Positions 15,659 through 24,544 of a stretch of DNA of 64,000 bases are shown here, one piece after another (within the stretch, counting starts at the first letter, position 1; each line of letters starts with the position of its first letter). The position numbers and the translations under genes were made by a program. Source of the DNA: FEB-25 sp963726315 (lineage in GTDB: Bacteria > Chloroflexota > Anaerolineae > Anaerolineales > UBA4823); NCBI GenBank assembly GCA_963726315.1, contig CAVSBZ010000002.1, forward strand, positions 124,001 through 188,000, given 5' to 3'. The notes under the pieces were generated by a model, which was given only the letters and a program-made list of their open reading frames with translations, was not told the origin of the DNA and ran no database searches.

Positions 15659-17443
15659 ATGAGAAAGAAACCTCTCGGCTTTTTGACCATACCCGGATTG
15701 ATCACAGCCCTGCTGACGGTATTGATTGTGATTGGGGTAAGCTTTATCCGCGGTGGGGTGCTGTTCAGTCCAGGTGCGCTCAATGCCGAGGCTGGTGCAG
15801 CTCTGGGCAGTGTCGCTTCCCATGCCGAGCTTCAAGGTAAATGTTCTGCTTGCCATGCATTTTTCTGGCAATCGGCAACCATGGCTGACCGCTGTGTGGT
15901 ATGCCATGCTGACGTTGCCGCCGAGCTGCAGGATCCATCCACGCTGCACGGTAATCAGATGACGAAAAACCCCGGCATGCAGTGCCGGTCTTGCCACCCC
16001 GAACACCATGGTGCACATGCCCCACTGACCGATTTGTCTAAGGCCGATATTCAGCACGATGTATTCGGCTATTCCGTTAACGCCCATCAAACTCAGACCG
16101 ATGGATCTCCTTTTGCGTGTAACACTTGCCATGTTAACGGCTATGCCAAGTTTGACCAAACCGAGTGTATCACCTGCCACCAGCAGATTGATCTTCAATT
16201 TATGCAATCTCATCTCCAGGCGTATGGCGAAAACTGCCTGGCTTGTCATGATGGGATCGATACCTATGGTCACAATTTCGATCACAGCACTGTCGCCTTC
16301 CCGTTAACTGGGAAGCATGTCTCGCTGGAGTGTCCGGCTTGCCATTCCAACGCCCGCACAATCGCTGATATGAAAGCGACCCCCCAGGACTGCGCTGCTT
16401 GCCATGCCAAGGATGATGCTCACCATGGTCAGCTCGGCAGCGACTGCGGCGCATGTCACACCCCTGATGGTTGGACACCGGCTTCATTTGATCACGCAAA
16501 ATCAAAGTTTCCCCTCACCGGCGCTCATGCCAGTATCGACTGCACCCAATGCCACCTTAATCGGGTCTTTACCCCACTACCCATGGACTGTTATTCATGT
16601 CACGCCAAGGATGACCCTCATAATGGTCAGTTTGGTACCGGCTGTGATTCCTGCCACACCACCACCGCCTGGCTCCCGGCTACATTCGACCACTCAAAAT
16701 CAGGCTTCCCCTTGACCGGGGCTCATACCAGCCTGGAATGTACAAAATGCCACATTAATAACGACTTTACTACCCTCGATACCGCCTGTGTCTCCTGCCA
16801 CGCCAAGGATGACGCCCATAATGGTCAGTTTGGCACAGATTGCGGCGAATGCCACACCACCACCGCCTGGCTCCCAGCAACATTCGACCACTCAAAATCA
16901 GGCTTCCCCCTGACTGGTGCTCATACCAGCCTGGAATGTACAAAATGCCACATTAATAACATCTTTACTACCATAGACACCGCTTGTGTCTCCTGCCACG
17001 CCAAGGATGACGCCCATAATGGTCAGTTTGGCACGGATTGCGGCGCATGCCACACCACCACAGCCTGGCTCCCGGCAACCTTTGACCATTTTAAGACAAG
17101 GTTCCCCTTGACAGGTGCTCACACCAACTTAGAATGTACAAAATGCCATGTTAATAACAGTTTTACCAACCTCTCTATAGACTGTGCCTCCTGCCATGCA
17201 GACCCTGCATTCCATGCCGGTTTATTTACCAATCTGTCCTGTGACCAGTGCCATAATACCTCTGCCTGGAGCCCTGCCAGCTTCAACCTGACACATCCCA
17301 ACAGTTGCGGCGAAGTAACCTGTGTTGGCCATGAGGGGGCTACCTGCCGTGATTGCCATGCAGTCAACCTATCCACTGCAACCTGCCTCAAATGTCACGA
17401 CAGCAATAATCCCACCGATGGGGGAGGTGGCGAAGGAGATTAA
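15659..17443 (+). CDS. membrane-anchored multihaem cytochrome c, 23 CxxCH motifs
   Basis: The 594-residue protein has a short basic N-terminus, one hydrophobic anchor (~residues 8-32) and an outside domain with 23 CxxCH haem-attachment motifs (my count), many in groups of three per repeat. The region ~residues 280-490 is built of near-identical 66-residue units (FPLTGAHTSLECTKCH, CVSCHAKDDAHNGQFG, CHTTTAWLPATFDH). Such high haem number is typical for cytochromes moving electrons at the cell surface. The C-terminus is Gly-rich. It closes the operon 13502-17443. Cytochrome c maturation genes are not in the window. Confidence 0.93.
   Translation: MRKKPLGFLTIPGLITALLTVLIVIGVSFIRGGVLFSPGALNAEAGAALGSVASHAELQGKCSACHAFFWQSATMADRCVVCHADVAAELQDPSTLHGNQMTKNPGMQCRSCHPEHHGAHAPLTDLSKADIQHDVFGYSVNAHQTQTDGSPFACNTCHVNGYAKFDQTECITCHQQIDLQFMQSHLQAYGENCLACHDGIDTYGHNFDHSTVAFPLTGKHVSLECPACHSNARTIADMKATPQDCAACHAKDDAHHGQLGSDCGACHTPDGWTPASFDHAKSKFPLTGAHASIDCTQCHLNRVFTPLPMDCYSCHAKDDPHNGQFGTGCDSCHTTTAWLPATFDHSKSGFPLTGAHTSLECTKCHINNDFTTLDTACVSCHAKDDAHNGQFGTDCGECHTTTAWLPATFDHSKSGFPLTGAHTSLECTKCHINNIFTTIDTACVSCHAKDDAHNGQFGTDCGACHTTTAWLPATFDHFKTRFPLTGAHTNLECTKCHVNNSFTNLSIDCASCHADPAFHAGLFTNLSCDQCHNTSAWSPASFNLTHPNSCGEVTCVGHEGATCRDCHAVNLSTATCLKCHDSNNPTDGGGGEGD
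16500..17100 (+). repeat. 198-bp tandem coding repeats in the cytochrome gene
   Basis: Three consecutive units of about 198 bases (66 codons) start near 16494, 16692 and 16890. They are nearly identical at DNA level in the last two (for example TCATACCAGCCTGGAATG in both), followed by a more diverged fourth. The DNA identity points to recent duplication or gene conversion and could also have caused assembly collapse or expansion. Confidence 0.8.
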
Positions 17444-17514
17444 AAGTCTCGCCGTCTCCAAGTAGAATCTCTATAAAGCGTTTTACTTGTTTAAGGGGGT
17501 TATTGCAGGTGTAT

Positions 17515-18375
17515 TTACAGGTGGCGCGTGAAGAATTCGATTACACGGCGGGAGTGTTCTTCCGGGTAGAGCTGGCTGGCAGTGGTGTGCCCCGCGTCTG
17601 TCAGCCTCCACAGCTCCTTGGGTTGCTTAGCAGCCGCGTACAGCTCATCGAAATCCGGTAGGTATTGATCATGATCGCCGTGGATGAACAGGATCGGTCG
17701 GGGGGCGATCTTTCCCACCCAGCGGATTGGCTCGTAGCTGAACAGGTTTACCCTCAGACGTAGTGAAGTCATGCCAACGATCAGCCAGGCAACTGCTTTT
17801 CCCAGCCACGACGGCAAACCCAGCTCCACACTCCGGGCAGCAATCGCTGCGCGTATCCGCGCCGGTCCGCCGTCGCTGATCACCGCCTCCACATCCGGGC
17901 ACTCCGGTGTGCTCACCATGGCTGCCATACCTCCGTACGAAAATCCGAGCAAACCGATGTGCGTTATACCCCGCTGGTGCAGGAATTCGATTGCTGCCTG
18001 CACATCCCGCCGTTCCTCGTAGCCAAAAGTCATCCGCTTGCCATCACTCCGTCCATGGGCACGGAAGTCGAAAAGCAGCACGTTGAACCCCGCCTCATGC
18101 AGGGAAGGTGCGCGGTACAGATCGAAATCGTAGCTGCCCCCGTGCCCATGCAGGATGACGATGGCTTTATCTGCCTGCGGAGCAGGGATCCACACGCCCC
18201 GCAGGGTCAGCTGGTCACTCGTTCTAAGCTCGATGGCTTCGAATTCCAGCCCGTATTCGTCGGGGGAGAATGCTTCGCCCAACTGCGCTCGTCGCGTGAA
18301 GTAAAACGAGAGTGCCATTCCTATAACAAAAATAACCGAGCAAAGGATCAGCAGCAGCCACAGAAAAGCGATCAT
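17515..18375 (-). CDS. membrane-anchored alpha/beta hydrolase
   Basis: The 286-residue protein has an N-terminal hydrophobic helix (residues ~3-28) and then a serine-hydrolase domain. It shows HGHGGSYDF (oxyanion side), the nucleophile elbow GFSYGGMA, an acid in HGDHDQYLPD and the catalytic His in DAGHTTASQ. This fits the Abhydrolase family near BAAT/serine aminopeptidase S33-like bacterial hydrolases. The substrate is unknown. It overlaps the upstream MFS gene by 4 bases, so carrier and hydrolase are probably co-expressed. Confidence 0.85.
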   Translation of the reverse strand: MIAFLWLLLILCSVIFVIGMALSFYFTRRAQLGEAFSPDEYGLEFEAIELRTSDQLTLRGVWIPAPQADKAIVILHGHGGSYDFDLYRAPSLHEAGFNVLLFDFRAHGRSDGKRMTFGYEERRDVQAAIEFLHQRGITHIGLLGFSYGGMAAMVSTPECPDVEAVISDGGPARIRAAIAARSVELGLPSWLGKAVAWLIVGMTSLRLRVNLFSYEPIRWVGKIAPRPILFIHGDHDQYLPDFDELYAAAKQPKELWRLTDAGHTTASQLYPEEHSRRVIEFFTRHL

Positions 18376-19847
18376 ATGGATGGCTCCGTGATGGTGCTCG
18401 AATGGGTTGGTTTCGGCTCACGGATAAATTTCAAGCTGACTGTGCTGAGTAAAAAAAGAACACCATAAGCCGCAAACGTGGCAACATACCCCACCCCGGG
18501 TGTGATCTTGTTGAGATAATCTGCCACCGGTGCTCCAATGCCATAGCCAATGAATGCAGCCCCTGCGCCTGCCAAATTGGAAATACCCAGGTATCGACCT
18601 GCTTCTGCAGGAGGTACTAGATTGGTGCCCATAGCCCAGTTTGTGGTCATGAACATCCCGGTGGCTACGCCGAGAATGGCGCCAGACACATAGATCAGGT
18701 TGGCATTTGGCACCGCAATCGTACCCAGCAGCAGGAAGCCTCCCACCGCACCGATGATCCCGCTGATACCGATCAGCATTTTTTGTCCAATTCGATCAGC
18801 CAGCCAACCGGATGGGATTGCCGAGACAATTAAGAAAATACCAACCATCAGCGTCAGGTTTCCTACAAAACCGGTTGCTTGTTCGGCTGTTATTTTGAAC
18901 GAATATTCGAAGAAATAAAGCGCAAAGCTTCTCAGTGAAGTGATGGCTGCCAGGAACAGTAAACGGTTGACAATCCACCAGATGAATGACGTATGCTCTC
19001 TTGCCTCCTTGCCGATGGTCATTCGCGCCCCTGCCCACACCCCAATCACGATTGCCATTATCATGGCAACGATTCCACCCACCCCTACGATGATCGGGAT
19101 GACTGTCTCCTTACCTGCGATAAGCCAGGAGAAGAGCCCTGCAACTCCCCCGATCAGGCTTCCACCAACCAATCCTGCCACGGCGCCTAATACAATCCCG
19201 GCAAGCATTCCAACCACTCTCACCATCGGCGGCCAGAAAGGAGTATTTGGCTTCTCTTTGAGGGGTTGTTCCTTAACAAAGAAGACGGTCACCAATGCAG
19301 AGATCAGCAATCCCGCTCCGGTAAGTACGATTGCCAGGTTTAGCCTTCCCCCTTCCACCATATGGGCAATGATGTACACCACCAGTGCAATCGGCAGTAG
19401 CTCGAAGATGGATTTGATCGCCGATGCCTTACCGCGTTGGTCCTCCGGCACCATGTCAGGGATCAATCCTTGCAGTGCACCGTGCGAGATGTTGGCTGAA
19501 AATTGGATCAGCATGATGGCTGCAAATAATGACCAGTAGCTCCATGAGAGAGCGATAGCCACCAGGAACACCAGGTCAAGCATAGCTCCAAATAGAATGA
19601 AGGGTCGGCGTCGTCCGAATCGGGATGTGGAGCGGTCGCTGATCAACCCGATAGCTGGTTGGACCAGCATTGCGATGATTAATCCGGCGTTACCCATAAT
19701 GCTGAGCGCGGTATTCTTCCAATCCCCTGGTGCATATTTATCCACCAGGAAAGGTTGGAAAACGATCCCCACTGCGTTATTACGGATGTTCAGCCCAATC
19801 CAAAACAGATTGATGAAAATAAAGTCGTACCAGCGCAGTCGTTTCAC
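18372..19847 (-). CDS. MFS transporter, SLC45/GPH-like
   Basis: This 491-residue protein has about twelve membrane helices. The loop 2-3 motif SDRSTSRFGRRRPFILFG is characteristic of SLC45- and GPH-type carriers. A long Gly- and Val-rich hydrophobic insertion in the middle is unusual (residues ~205-275, VLGAVAGLVGGSLIGGVAG). Such carriers move sugars or glycosides with cations; the substrate here is unknown. It is the first gene of a two-gene operon with the hydrolase. Confidence 0.85.
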   Translation of the reverse strand: MKRLRWYDFIFINLFWIGLNIRNNAVGIVFQPFLVDKYAPGDWKNTALSIMGNAGLIIAMLVQPAIGLISDRSTSRFGRRRPFILFGAMLDLVFLVAIALSWSYWSLFAAIMLIQFSANISHGALQGLIPDMVPEDQRGKASAIKSIFELLPIALVVYIIAHMVEGGRLNLAIVLTGAGLLISALVTVFFVKEQPLKEKPNTPFWPPMVRVVGMLAGIVLGAVAGLVGGSLIGGVAGLFSWLIAGKETVIPIIVGVGGIVAMIMAIVIGVWAGARMTIGKEAREHTSFIWWIVNRLLFLAAITSLRSFALYFFEYSFKITAEQATGFVGNLTLMVGIFLIVSAIPSGWLADRIGQKMLIGISGIIGAVGGFLLLGTIAVPNANLIYVSGAILGVATGMFMTTNWAMGTNLVPPAEAGRYLGISNLAGAGAAFIGYGIGAPVADYLNKITPGVGYVATFAAYGVLFLLSTVSLKFIREPKPTHSSTITEPSI

Positions 19848-19910
19848 GGGTAATAGTATAGCATGACCCCCTGTAAGGAGCCGGTATAATCACCCCCATT
19901 TAGATATATA

Positions 19911-19933
19911 GAGACGCCTCGCCGGGGCGTCTC
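19911..19933 (-). terminator. hairpin terminator after aldo/keto reductase
   Basis: The 10-bp stem GAGACGCCTC/GGGGCGTCTC has a 3-base loop, 25 bases past the stop of the minus-strand aldo/keto reductase gene. In that direction an AT-rich TATATATCTAAAT stretch follows about 10 bases later. It is consistent with transcription termination before the MFS operon. Confidence 0.6.
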
Positions 19934-19958
19934 AAAGTTGATTGCTGCAATTCCAATT

Positions 19959-20951
19959 TCAATCCACTAGGATATGTTCGATCAACCCCAGCTCATCTGG
20001 GCTAAACTCGAGCTTATTCAAGGTCGCCACGCTGTCCTCCACCTGTGATACGCGGCTGGCACCGATTAACGCTGAGGTCACTGCCGGTTGGCGCAGCACC
20101 CAGGCGAGAGCCATCTGTGCCATGCTTTGGCCGCGTTTTTGCGCTACCTCGTTTAGCTTACGAACTCTTGCTAGCTTATCTTCGCTGATATCTTCCTTGT
20201 CCAAATAGGTATCCGGTTTACCCGCCCGCGAATCACTCGGAATGTCCTTCAAATATCGATTGGTCAATACACCCTGGTCGAGTGGAGAGAAAACAATGCA
20301 GCCGATCCCTTCATCGGTCAGCACATCCAGCAGCCCGTCCTCCACCCACCGGTCGAACAGGCTGTAATTGGGCTGGTGGATCAGGCACGGAGTACCCAGA
20401 CTGCGCAGGATCTTGGCTGCCTGTCGGGTCAGCTCAGACGGGTACATCGAGATCCCGGCATACAGTGCTTTACCGCTGCGCACAATGCTGTCCAGCGCGC
20501 CCATGGTCTCCTCAAGCGGAGTCTCTGGGTCAGGGCGGTGGTGGTAGAAGATGTCAACATATTCCAGGCCCATGCGCTTCAAGCTTTGGTCCAGGCTGGC
20601 AATCAGGTACTTACGCGACCCATGGTCGCCATAGGGTCCTGGCCACATGTCCCAGCCTGCCTTGGATGAGATCACCAGCTCGTCCCGGTACGGCGCCAGG
20701 TCTTTGCGGTAAATCTGCCCGAATGTCTCTTCCGCCGAGCCGTAGGGTGGACCATAATTGTTCGCCAGGTCGAAGTGGGTGATTCCCAGGTCGAATGCCC
20801 GCCTGAGCATGGCTCGGCAGTTTTCCAAAATGTCCACTCCCCCAAAGTTGTGCCACAGTCCTAAAGAGATGGCGGGCAGCTTGAGTCCGCTCCTACCGCA
20901 GCGGTTATACCTCATGCTGTCATACCGTATTTGAAATGGGTTATAAGTCAT
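19959..20951 (-). CDS. aldo/keto reductase, YghZ/Gpr-like
   Basis: The 330-residue protein has a TIM-barrel AKR pattern. THFDLANNYGPPYGSAEE has the catalytic Asp and Tyr, VISSKAGW the Lys and DIFYHHRPD the His; the C-terminus has VLRQPAVTSALIGASRVSQV for NADPH binding. The sequence resembles the L-glyceraldehyde-3-phosphate reductase group (YghZ/MgrA). It probably reduces small aldehydes. The first ~12 residues before MRYNRCGRSGLKLP may be extra: an in-frame ATG at residue 13 is a possible start. It is monocistronic. Confidence 0.88.
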   Translation of the reverse strand: MTYNPFQIRYDSMRYNRCGRSGLKLPAISLGLWHNFGGVDILENCRAMLRRAFDLGITHFDLANNYGPPYGSAEETFGQIYRKDLAPYRDELVISSKAGWDMWPGPYGDHGSRKYLIASLDQSLKRMGLEYVDIFYHHRPDPETPLEETMGALDSIVRSGKALYAGISMYPSELTRQAAKILRSLGTPCLIHQPNYSLFDRWVEDGLLDVLTDEGIGCIVFSPLDQGVLTNRYLKDIPSDSRAGKPDTYLDKEDISEDKLARVRKLNEVAQKRGQSMAQMALAWVLRQPAVTSALIGASRVSQVEDSVATLNKLEFSPDELGLIEHILVD

Positions 20952-21269
20952 ACTTTCCTCCTGCTAAATGTCAGTTGATATTGTTCGATTATATACTTTA
21001 AAATATTTAAAGTTCCCGCTTTATCAATATATTTTGGGACAAGATTAACTTCCAACTCAACGTATTTTTGTATTCCTTTTGCAAGGATTGACTGTGCAAA
21101 GATAATAGTGAAAAACCTCATTATATTAGTGTAAAATTATATTAATCCTATGTCATTTCTCCTTCGTTGATGTACAAATAAATATTACAAAGTCGCCAAT
21201 TATTACCAATTATTTCCAATGTTTTTAGCAAAGAAAAATGAGAAAATATTAATATGAGAAATTAATCAC
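20952..21269. other. AT-rich divergent regulatory region
   Basis: The 318 bases separate the minus-strand reductase and the plus-strand copper-type locus, so promoters for both should lie here. It is strongly AT-rich and holds a short direct repeat near 21198-21224 (CCAATTATT twice). I cannot fix a promoter or operator by eye. Confidence 0.4.
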
Positions 21270-22169
21270 ATGTCATTGGAAAATAGACCACCTTCCAGTA
21301 ATAATACAAACAATCTTCGCAAAGTAATATGGCTTGGTAGCGTATGTATATTGCTGGTGAGTATTCTCATAGTTGGTTTTCTTTGGCTTAGAAGCCGCAA
21401 TCCCGAGCTGCGTGAAGCTCCTGAAGCTGAAAGCGTCTTAAACGCACAACTAGGTATGCCTTTCCAGGTGCTTATCCCTGCTTATTTACCTAAGACTTTT
21501 ATTCGGGAAAAAATACAGGTTAGTATCGACAAGATCGGGCCTCACGGAGAACAGATGATCGAGCTGGTATATCCCACACGGCGTGGAGATACTTTGACAT
21601 TCTACGAATGGCTCCCCAATGATCAAGGCGTCGAAACCAATAAGCCATACTGCCTGTGCATGTGCATGTCACGAACAAATTGCAACTTCGAGGAACTTGG
21701 GATGAGTATTGGATCTTTACGTGTGATGGCGAAAGTGTCTCAACCGAATATTGTCACAAGTGAAGAAGCACGGACTATTGTCGACACGTTGGGTCCTGCG
21801 ATCAACCGTCAGATCTTCTCATCTTTGAAGGAAGTACCGGTGACATATTCAGTATCACCAGCAATTGATATTCCATTAAATGCGGAGGGTATACAGGAAG
21901 TGACCTTGGTGGTTACTCCCAATGGTTATTCCCCAGAGCACTTCGCTGTCCAGAAAGGCATCCCGGTCAAGCTGACATTCCGTCAAATTGGTCAGGTAGG
22001 TTGCGGGAACCAATTGATCTTTCAATGGCAGGATGGAAAAAATGCCACCATAACGCTGGCCTCATCCAGCGATATTCAGACCTTTGAGTTCACACCCGAT
22101 GAAACCGGTGATTTCCGTTTTAACTGCCCGCATTTAATTTATCGCGGGGTAATGACTGTTCGAGATTGA
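21270..22169 (+). CDS. membrane-anchored protein with C-terminal cupredoxin domain
   Basis: The 299-residue protein has one N-terminal membrane helix (~residues 18-40). Its middle domain has a C-L-C-M-C-M cluster at ~residues 130-135, and a C-terminal cupredoxin-like domain covers ~residues 205-299. In that domain VGCGNQLIFQ and the closing FRFNCPHLIYRGVMTV match EfeO/cupredoxin_1-type proteins (Cys and ...C-x-x-x-x-Y-R-G). Together they suggest copper or other metal handling outside the membrane. It heads a plus-strand run of six genes to 26996. Confidence 0.75.
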   Translation: MSLENRPPSSNNTNNLRKVIWLGSVCILLVSILIVGFLWLRSRNPELREAPEAESVLNAQLGMPFQVLIPAYLPKTFIREKIQVSIDKIGPHGEQMIELVYPTRRGDTLTFYEWLPNDQGVETNKPYCLCMCMSRTNCNFEELGMSIGSLRVMAKVSQPNIVTSEEARTIVDTLGPAINRQIFSSLKEVPVTYSVSPAIDIPLNAEGIQEVTLVVTPNGYSPEHFAVQKGIPVKLTFRQIGQVGCGNQLIFQWQDGKNATITLASSSDIQTFEFTPDETGDFRFNCPHLIYRGVMTVRD

Positions 22170-22211
22170 TTGCTTCAATAAAAAATCGAAAAAAGGAGAG
22201 TGCAAAAAAAA

Positions 22212-22634
22212 ATGAGGAAAATCATGGGTGGTCTCACGATCGTATTGGCTTTAATCATCGGCATCCTTCCAATGTTTACCGATTGTCTTTCTCAAGGAAG
22301 ATCTCTCGAGTTGGCAAACGGGAAGACTGTGCCGATGAAATGCCATTGGACCGGTATAGCTGAGATTGGGGTTGCAATTCCCCTGCTTTTCGTAGGTATT
22401 TTTGAGATCACCAGCAAGCGCAAGGAATCTTTAACCATTCTGAGCGTGTTAGGTGTTGTGCTGGGTATTCTGGCGATATTATTCCCCACATTTCTGATTG
22501 GCGTATGTGCCAATCCCGACATGACCTGCAATATGCTGATGAGGCCTGGTCTGATTTTAGCTGGCGTACTGGCTGTCATCGCAAGCGTAATCGTTTTTGT
22601 AACCTCTCGTAAAATCGTGGAACCCAGCGCATGA
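22212..22634 (+). CDS. DUF4418 family membrane protein
   Basis: The product has about four membrane helices, with MKCHWTGIAEIG after the first and CANPDMTCNMLMRPG before the last; these Cys-, Met- and His-bearing loops are diagnostic for DUF4418. The function is unknown, but the family often sits beside MacB-like ABC genes, as here. I choose the ATG at 22212: GGAG at 22195-22198 is well spaced for it and too close for an in-frame GTG at 22200. It overlaps the permease gene by 4 bases. Confidence 0.85.
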   Translation: MRKIMGGLTIVLALIIGILPMFTDCLSQGRSLELANGKTVPMKCHWTGIAEIGVAIPLLFVGIFEITSKRKESLTILSVLGVVLGILAILFPTFLIGVCANPDMTCNMLMRPGLILAGVLAVIASVIVFVTSRKIVEPSA

Positions 22635-23824
22635 ATTTATTCCAGTTAGCGGTAAAGAACATATCTGGTAATTCCTTCAGAAGTGGGGTGGTCGCCCTGT
22701 GCGCGCTTTTGGTAGCCGCCTTTGCATTGACCACCACGCTCGTGATGCGTGGTGCAGAGAGTAGTCTAAGATTGGCTATTGACCGCCTTGGCGCGGATAT
22801 AGTGGTTGTGCCGGCTGGAAGTGAATCGAAGATTGAAAGTGCCTTATTGATGGGTGTTCCAGCTAAATTCTGGATGCCAGAAGAGAACATTAATAAGATT
22901 TCCGAAATTTCGAATGTTGAGGCTGTTTCACCCCAGCTTTACCTGGCAACTCTTACTGGCGCTTCATGTTGCTCTGTCCCCGACATGTTCATGATCGCTT
23001 ATGATCCAGATACCGACTTCACGATACAACCCTGGCTTGAAAAGAAAGCAGGTGGTGGTTTACACCTTGGAGAAGTTGTCGCAGGAACCCATATCTTTGC
23101 CACTGAGGGTAATCAAAATATAAAAGTCTATGGATATTTGGTCACCCTCAAGGCAAATTTAGAGCCTACCGGCACTGGGTTGGATCAAAGTATGTTCCTT
23201 ACCTTCGATACTGCCTATGATATCGCCAGGAAATCCGCCACCCAGGCAGAAAAACCCCTTGAAATCCCCCCTGATAGTATTTCTGCTGTCATGGTTAAAG
23301 CCGCACCCGGCAGTGATTTGTATGCCATTTCTGCTCAAATTATGCAAGATGTACCAAATGTCACCCCCATTTTGAGTTCGAATATGTTTCAATCCTATCG
23401 TGTGCAGATGACGGGTCTGCTCAAGTCAATTTTGGTCATCATGGGAATTACCTGGGGATTGTCGATTGTATTGATCGGCTTGGTATTTTCAATGGCTGCT
23501 AACGAACGGCGCAAGGAGCTTGGGGTGCTCCGGGCTATCGGTGCGACACGGCGTTTTGTATTCCAATCCCTATTGGCAGAAGCAACCCTATTAGCGATTT
23601 TGGGAGGCGCCGCCGGGATTACCCTGGCGGGTTTGGTGGTGTTTTTATTTCAAAAGCTGATCAGCGTTTCTCTTGGCATCCCATTCCTTTTGCCATCCGC
23701 AGCTGTTTTGTCGCTTCAAATTGGCATAGGTTTACTTATAGCTTTAGTCAGTGTAAACTTGGCTGCCCTTTTCCCCGCCTATAAAATCAGCCGGCAAGAC
23801 CCTGCCGTCGCGATGAGGGACTAA
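22631..23824 (+). CDS. ABC transporter permease, MacB/FtsX type
   Basis: The 397-residue protein has one N-terminal helix, a large external domain (~residues 45-265) and three C-terminal helices with the FtsX domain (NERRKELGVLRAIGATRRFVFQSLLAEA). This is the architecture of MacB/LolC-type mechanotransmission permeases, which act on lipoproteins, peptides or envelope components without carrying substrate through the membrane. The external domain contains a TGASCCSVPDMFMI segment with two Cys. The ATPase is encoded 5 bases downstream. The gene context links it to DUF4418 and copper proteins. Confidence 0.88.
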   Translation: MNLFQLAVKNISGNSFRSGVVALCALLVAAFALTTTLVMRGAESSLRLAIDRLGADIVVVPAGSESKIESALLMGVPAKFWMPEENINKISEISNVEAVSPQLYLATLTGASCCSVPDMFMIAYDPDTDFTIQPWLEKKAGGGLHLGEVVAGTHIFATEGNQNIKVYGYLVTLKANLEPTGTGLDQSMFLTFDTAYDIARKSATQAEKPLEIPPDSISAVMVKAAPGSDLYAISAQIMQDVPNVTPILSSNMFQSYRVQMTGLLKSILVIMGITWGLSIVLIGLVFSMAANERRKELGVLRAIGATRRFVFQSLLAEATLLAILGGAAGITLAGLVVFLFQKLISVSLGIPFLLPSAAVLSLQIGIGLLIALVSVNLAALFPAYKISRQDPAVAMRD

Positions 23825-23829
23825 CCGCT

Positions 23830-24510
23830 ATGATTACACTTGTTGATGTTAACAAAGAATATACCCTTGGAAAAGGGAGTTCGGTAACCGCGGTACGTGG
23901 GGTTAATTTGGAGATCAACCAGGGAGAGTTTGTCATCATCGTAGGTCGTTCTGGCTCCGGCAAAACGACTCTGTTTAACCTGTCTGCAGGTTTAACCCGG
24001 CCGAGTTCTGGAAAAGTAATGCTAGATGGTACCGATCTATGGAGCCTATCGGATAAGCAGCAATCATTCCTGCGCTGCCAAAAGATTGGCTTTATTTTTC
24101 AGTTCCCAAGTTTGTTGCCCACCCTTACTGTTCATGAAAACGTGATCTTGCCAACCGTTTTTGGGACAAAACAAGAAACTGCACATAACTTTAGTCGCGC
24201 AGACCAGTTACTTCACCAGGTTGGTCTTGGAGATAAATTCGTTGCCTATCCACGTCAGTTATCTGCAGGGCAACAACAACGCGTGGTAATTGCCCGTGCC
24301 TTAATGAACCAACCTGAGGTCATACTGGCAGATGAGCCAACCAGCAATCTGGATGAAAAAACCGAGCTCGAAATTATGGATTTATTCCGTGATCTTCACC
24401 TCAGCCTGGGTATCACTGTCGTAATGGTAACTCACACCCGCCAGCTGGTCTCATATGGTACACGCGCTGTGGAGATGGCGGAAGGTCAGATTGTCAATGG
24501 CAATAAATAA
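23830..24510 (+). CDS. ABC transporter ATP-binding protein, LolD/MacB type
   Basis: The 226-residue single nucleotide-binding domain has Walker A GRSGSGKTT (residues ~38-46), Q-loop IFQFPSLLPTLTV, the signature LSAGQQQRV, Walker B VILADEPTSNLD and the switch His in VTHT. It belongs to the LolD/MacB/FtsE type that pairs with FtsX-like permeases such as the preceding gene. Q-loop and signature are intact, so it should be active. Confidence 0.92.
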   Translation: MITLVDVNKEYTLGKGSSVTAVRGVNLEINQGEFVIIVGRSGSGKTTLFNLSAGLTRPSSGKVMLDGTDLWSLSDKQQSFLRCQKIGFIFQFPSLLPTLTVHENVILPTVFGTKQETAHNFSRADQLLHQVGLGDKFVAYPRQLSAGQQQRVVIARALMNQPEVILADEPTSNLDEKTELEIMDLFRDLHLSLGITVVMVTHTRQLVSYGTRAVEMAEGQIVNGNK

Positions 24511-24544
24511 ATGATGGTCTCACGGATTTTCTAGGAGGTCAAGC

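Noticed and set aside
22166..22363. 65-codon frame over the start of the DUF4418 gene
   Set aside because: The DUF4418 frame carries the family motifs and a well placed GGAG, so this is a shadow reading.
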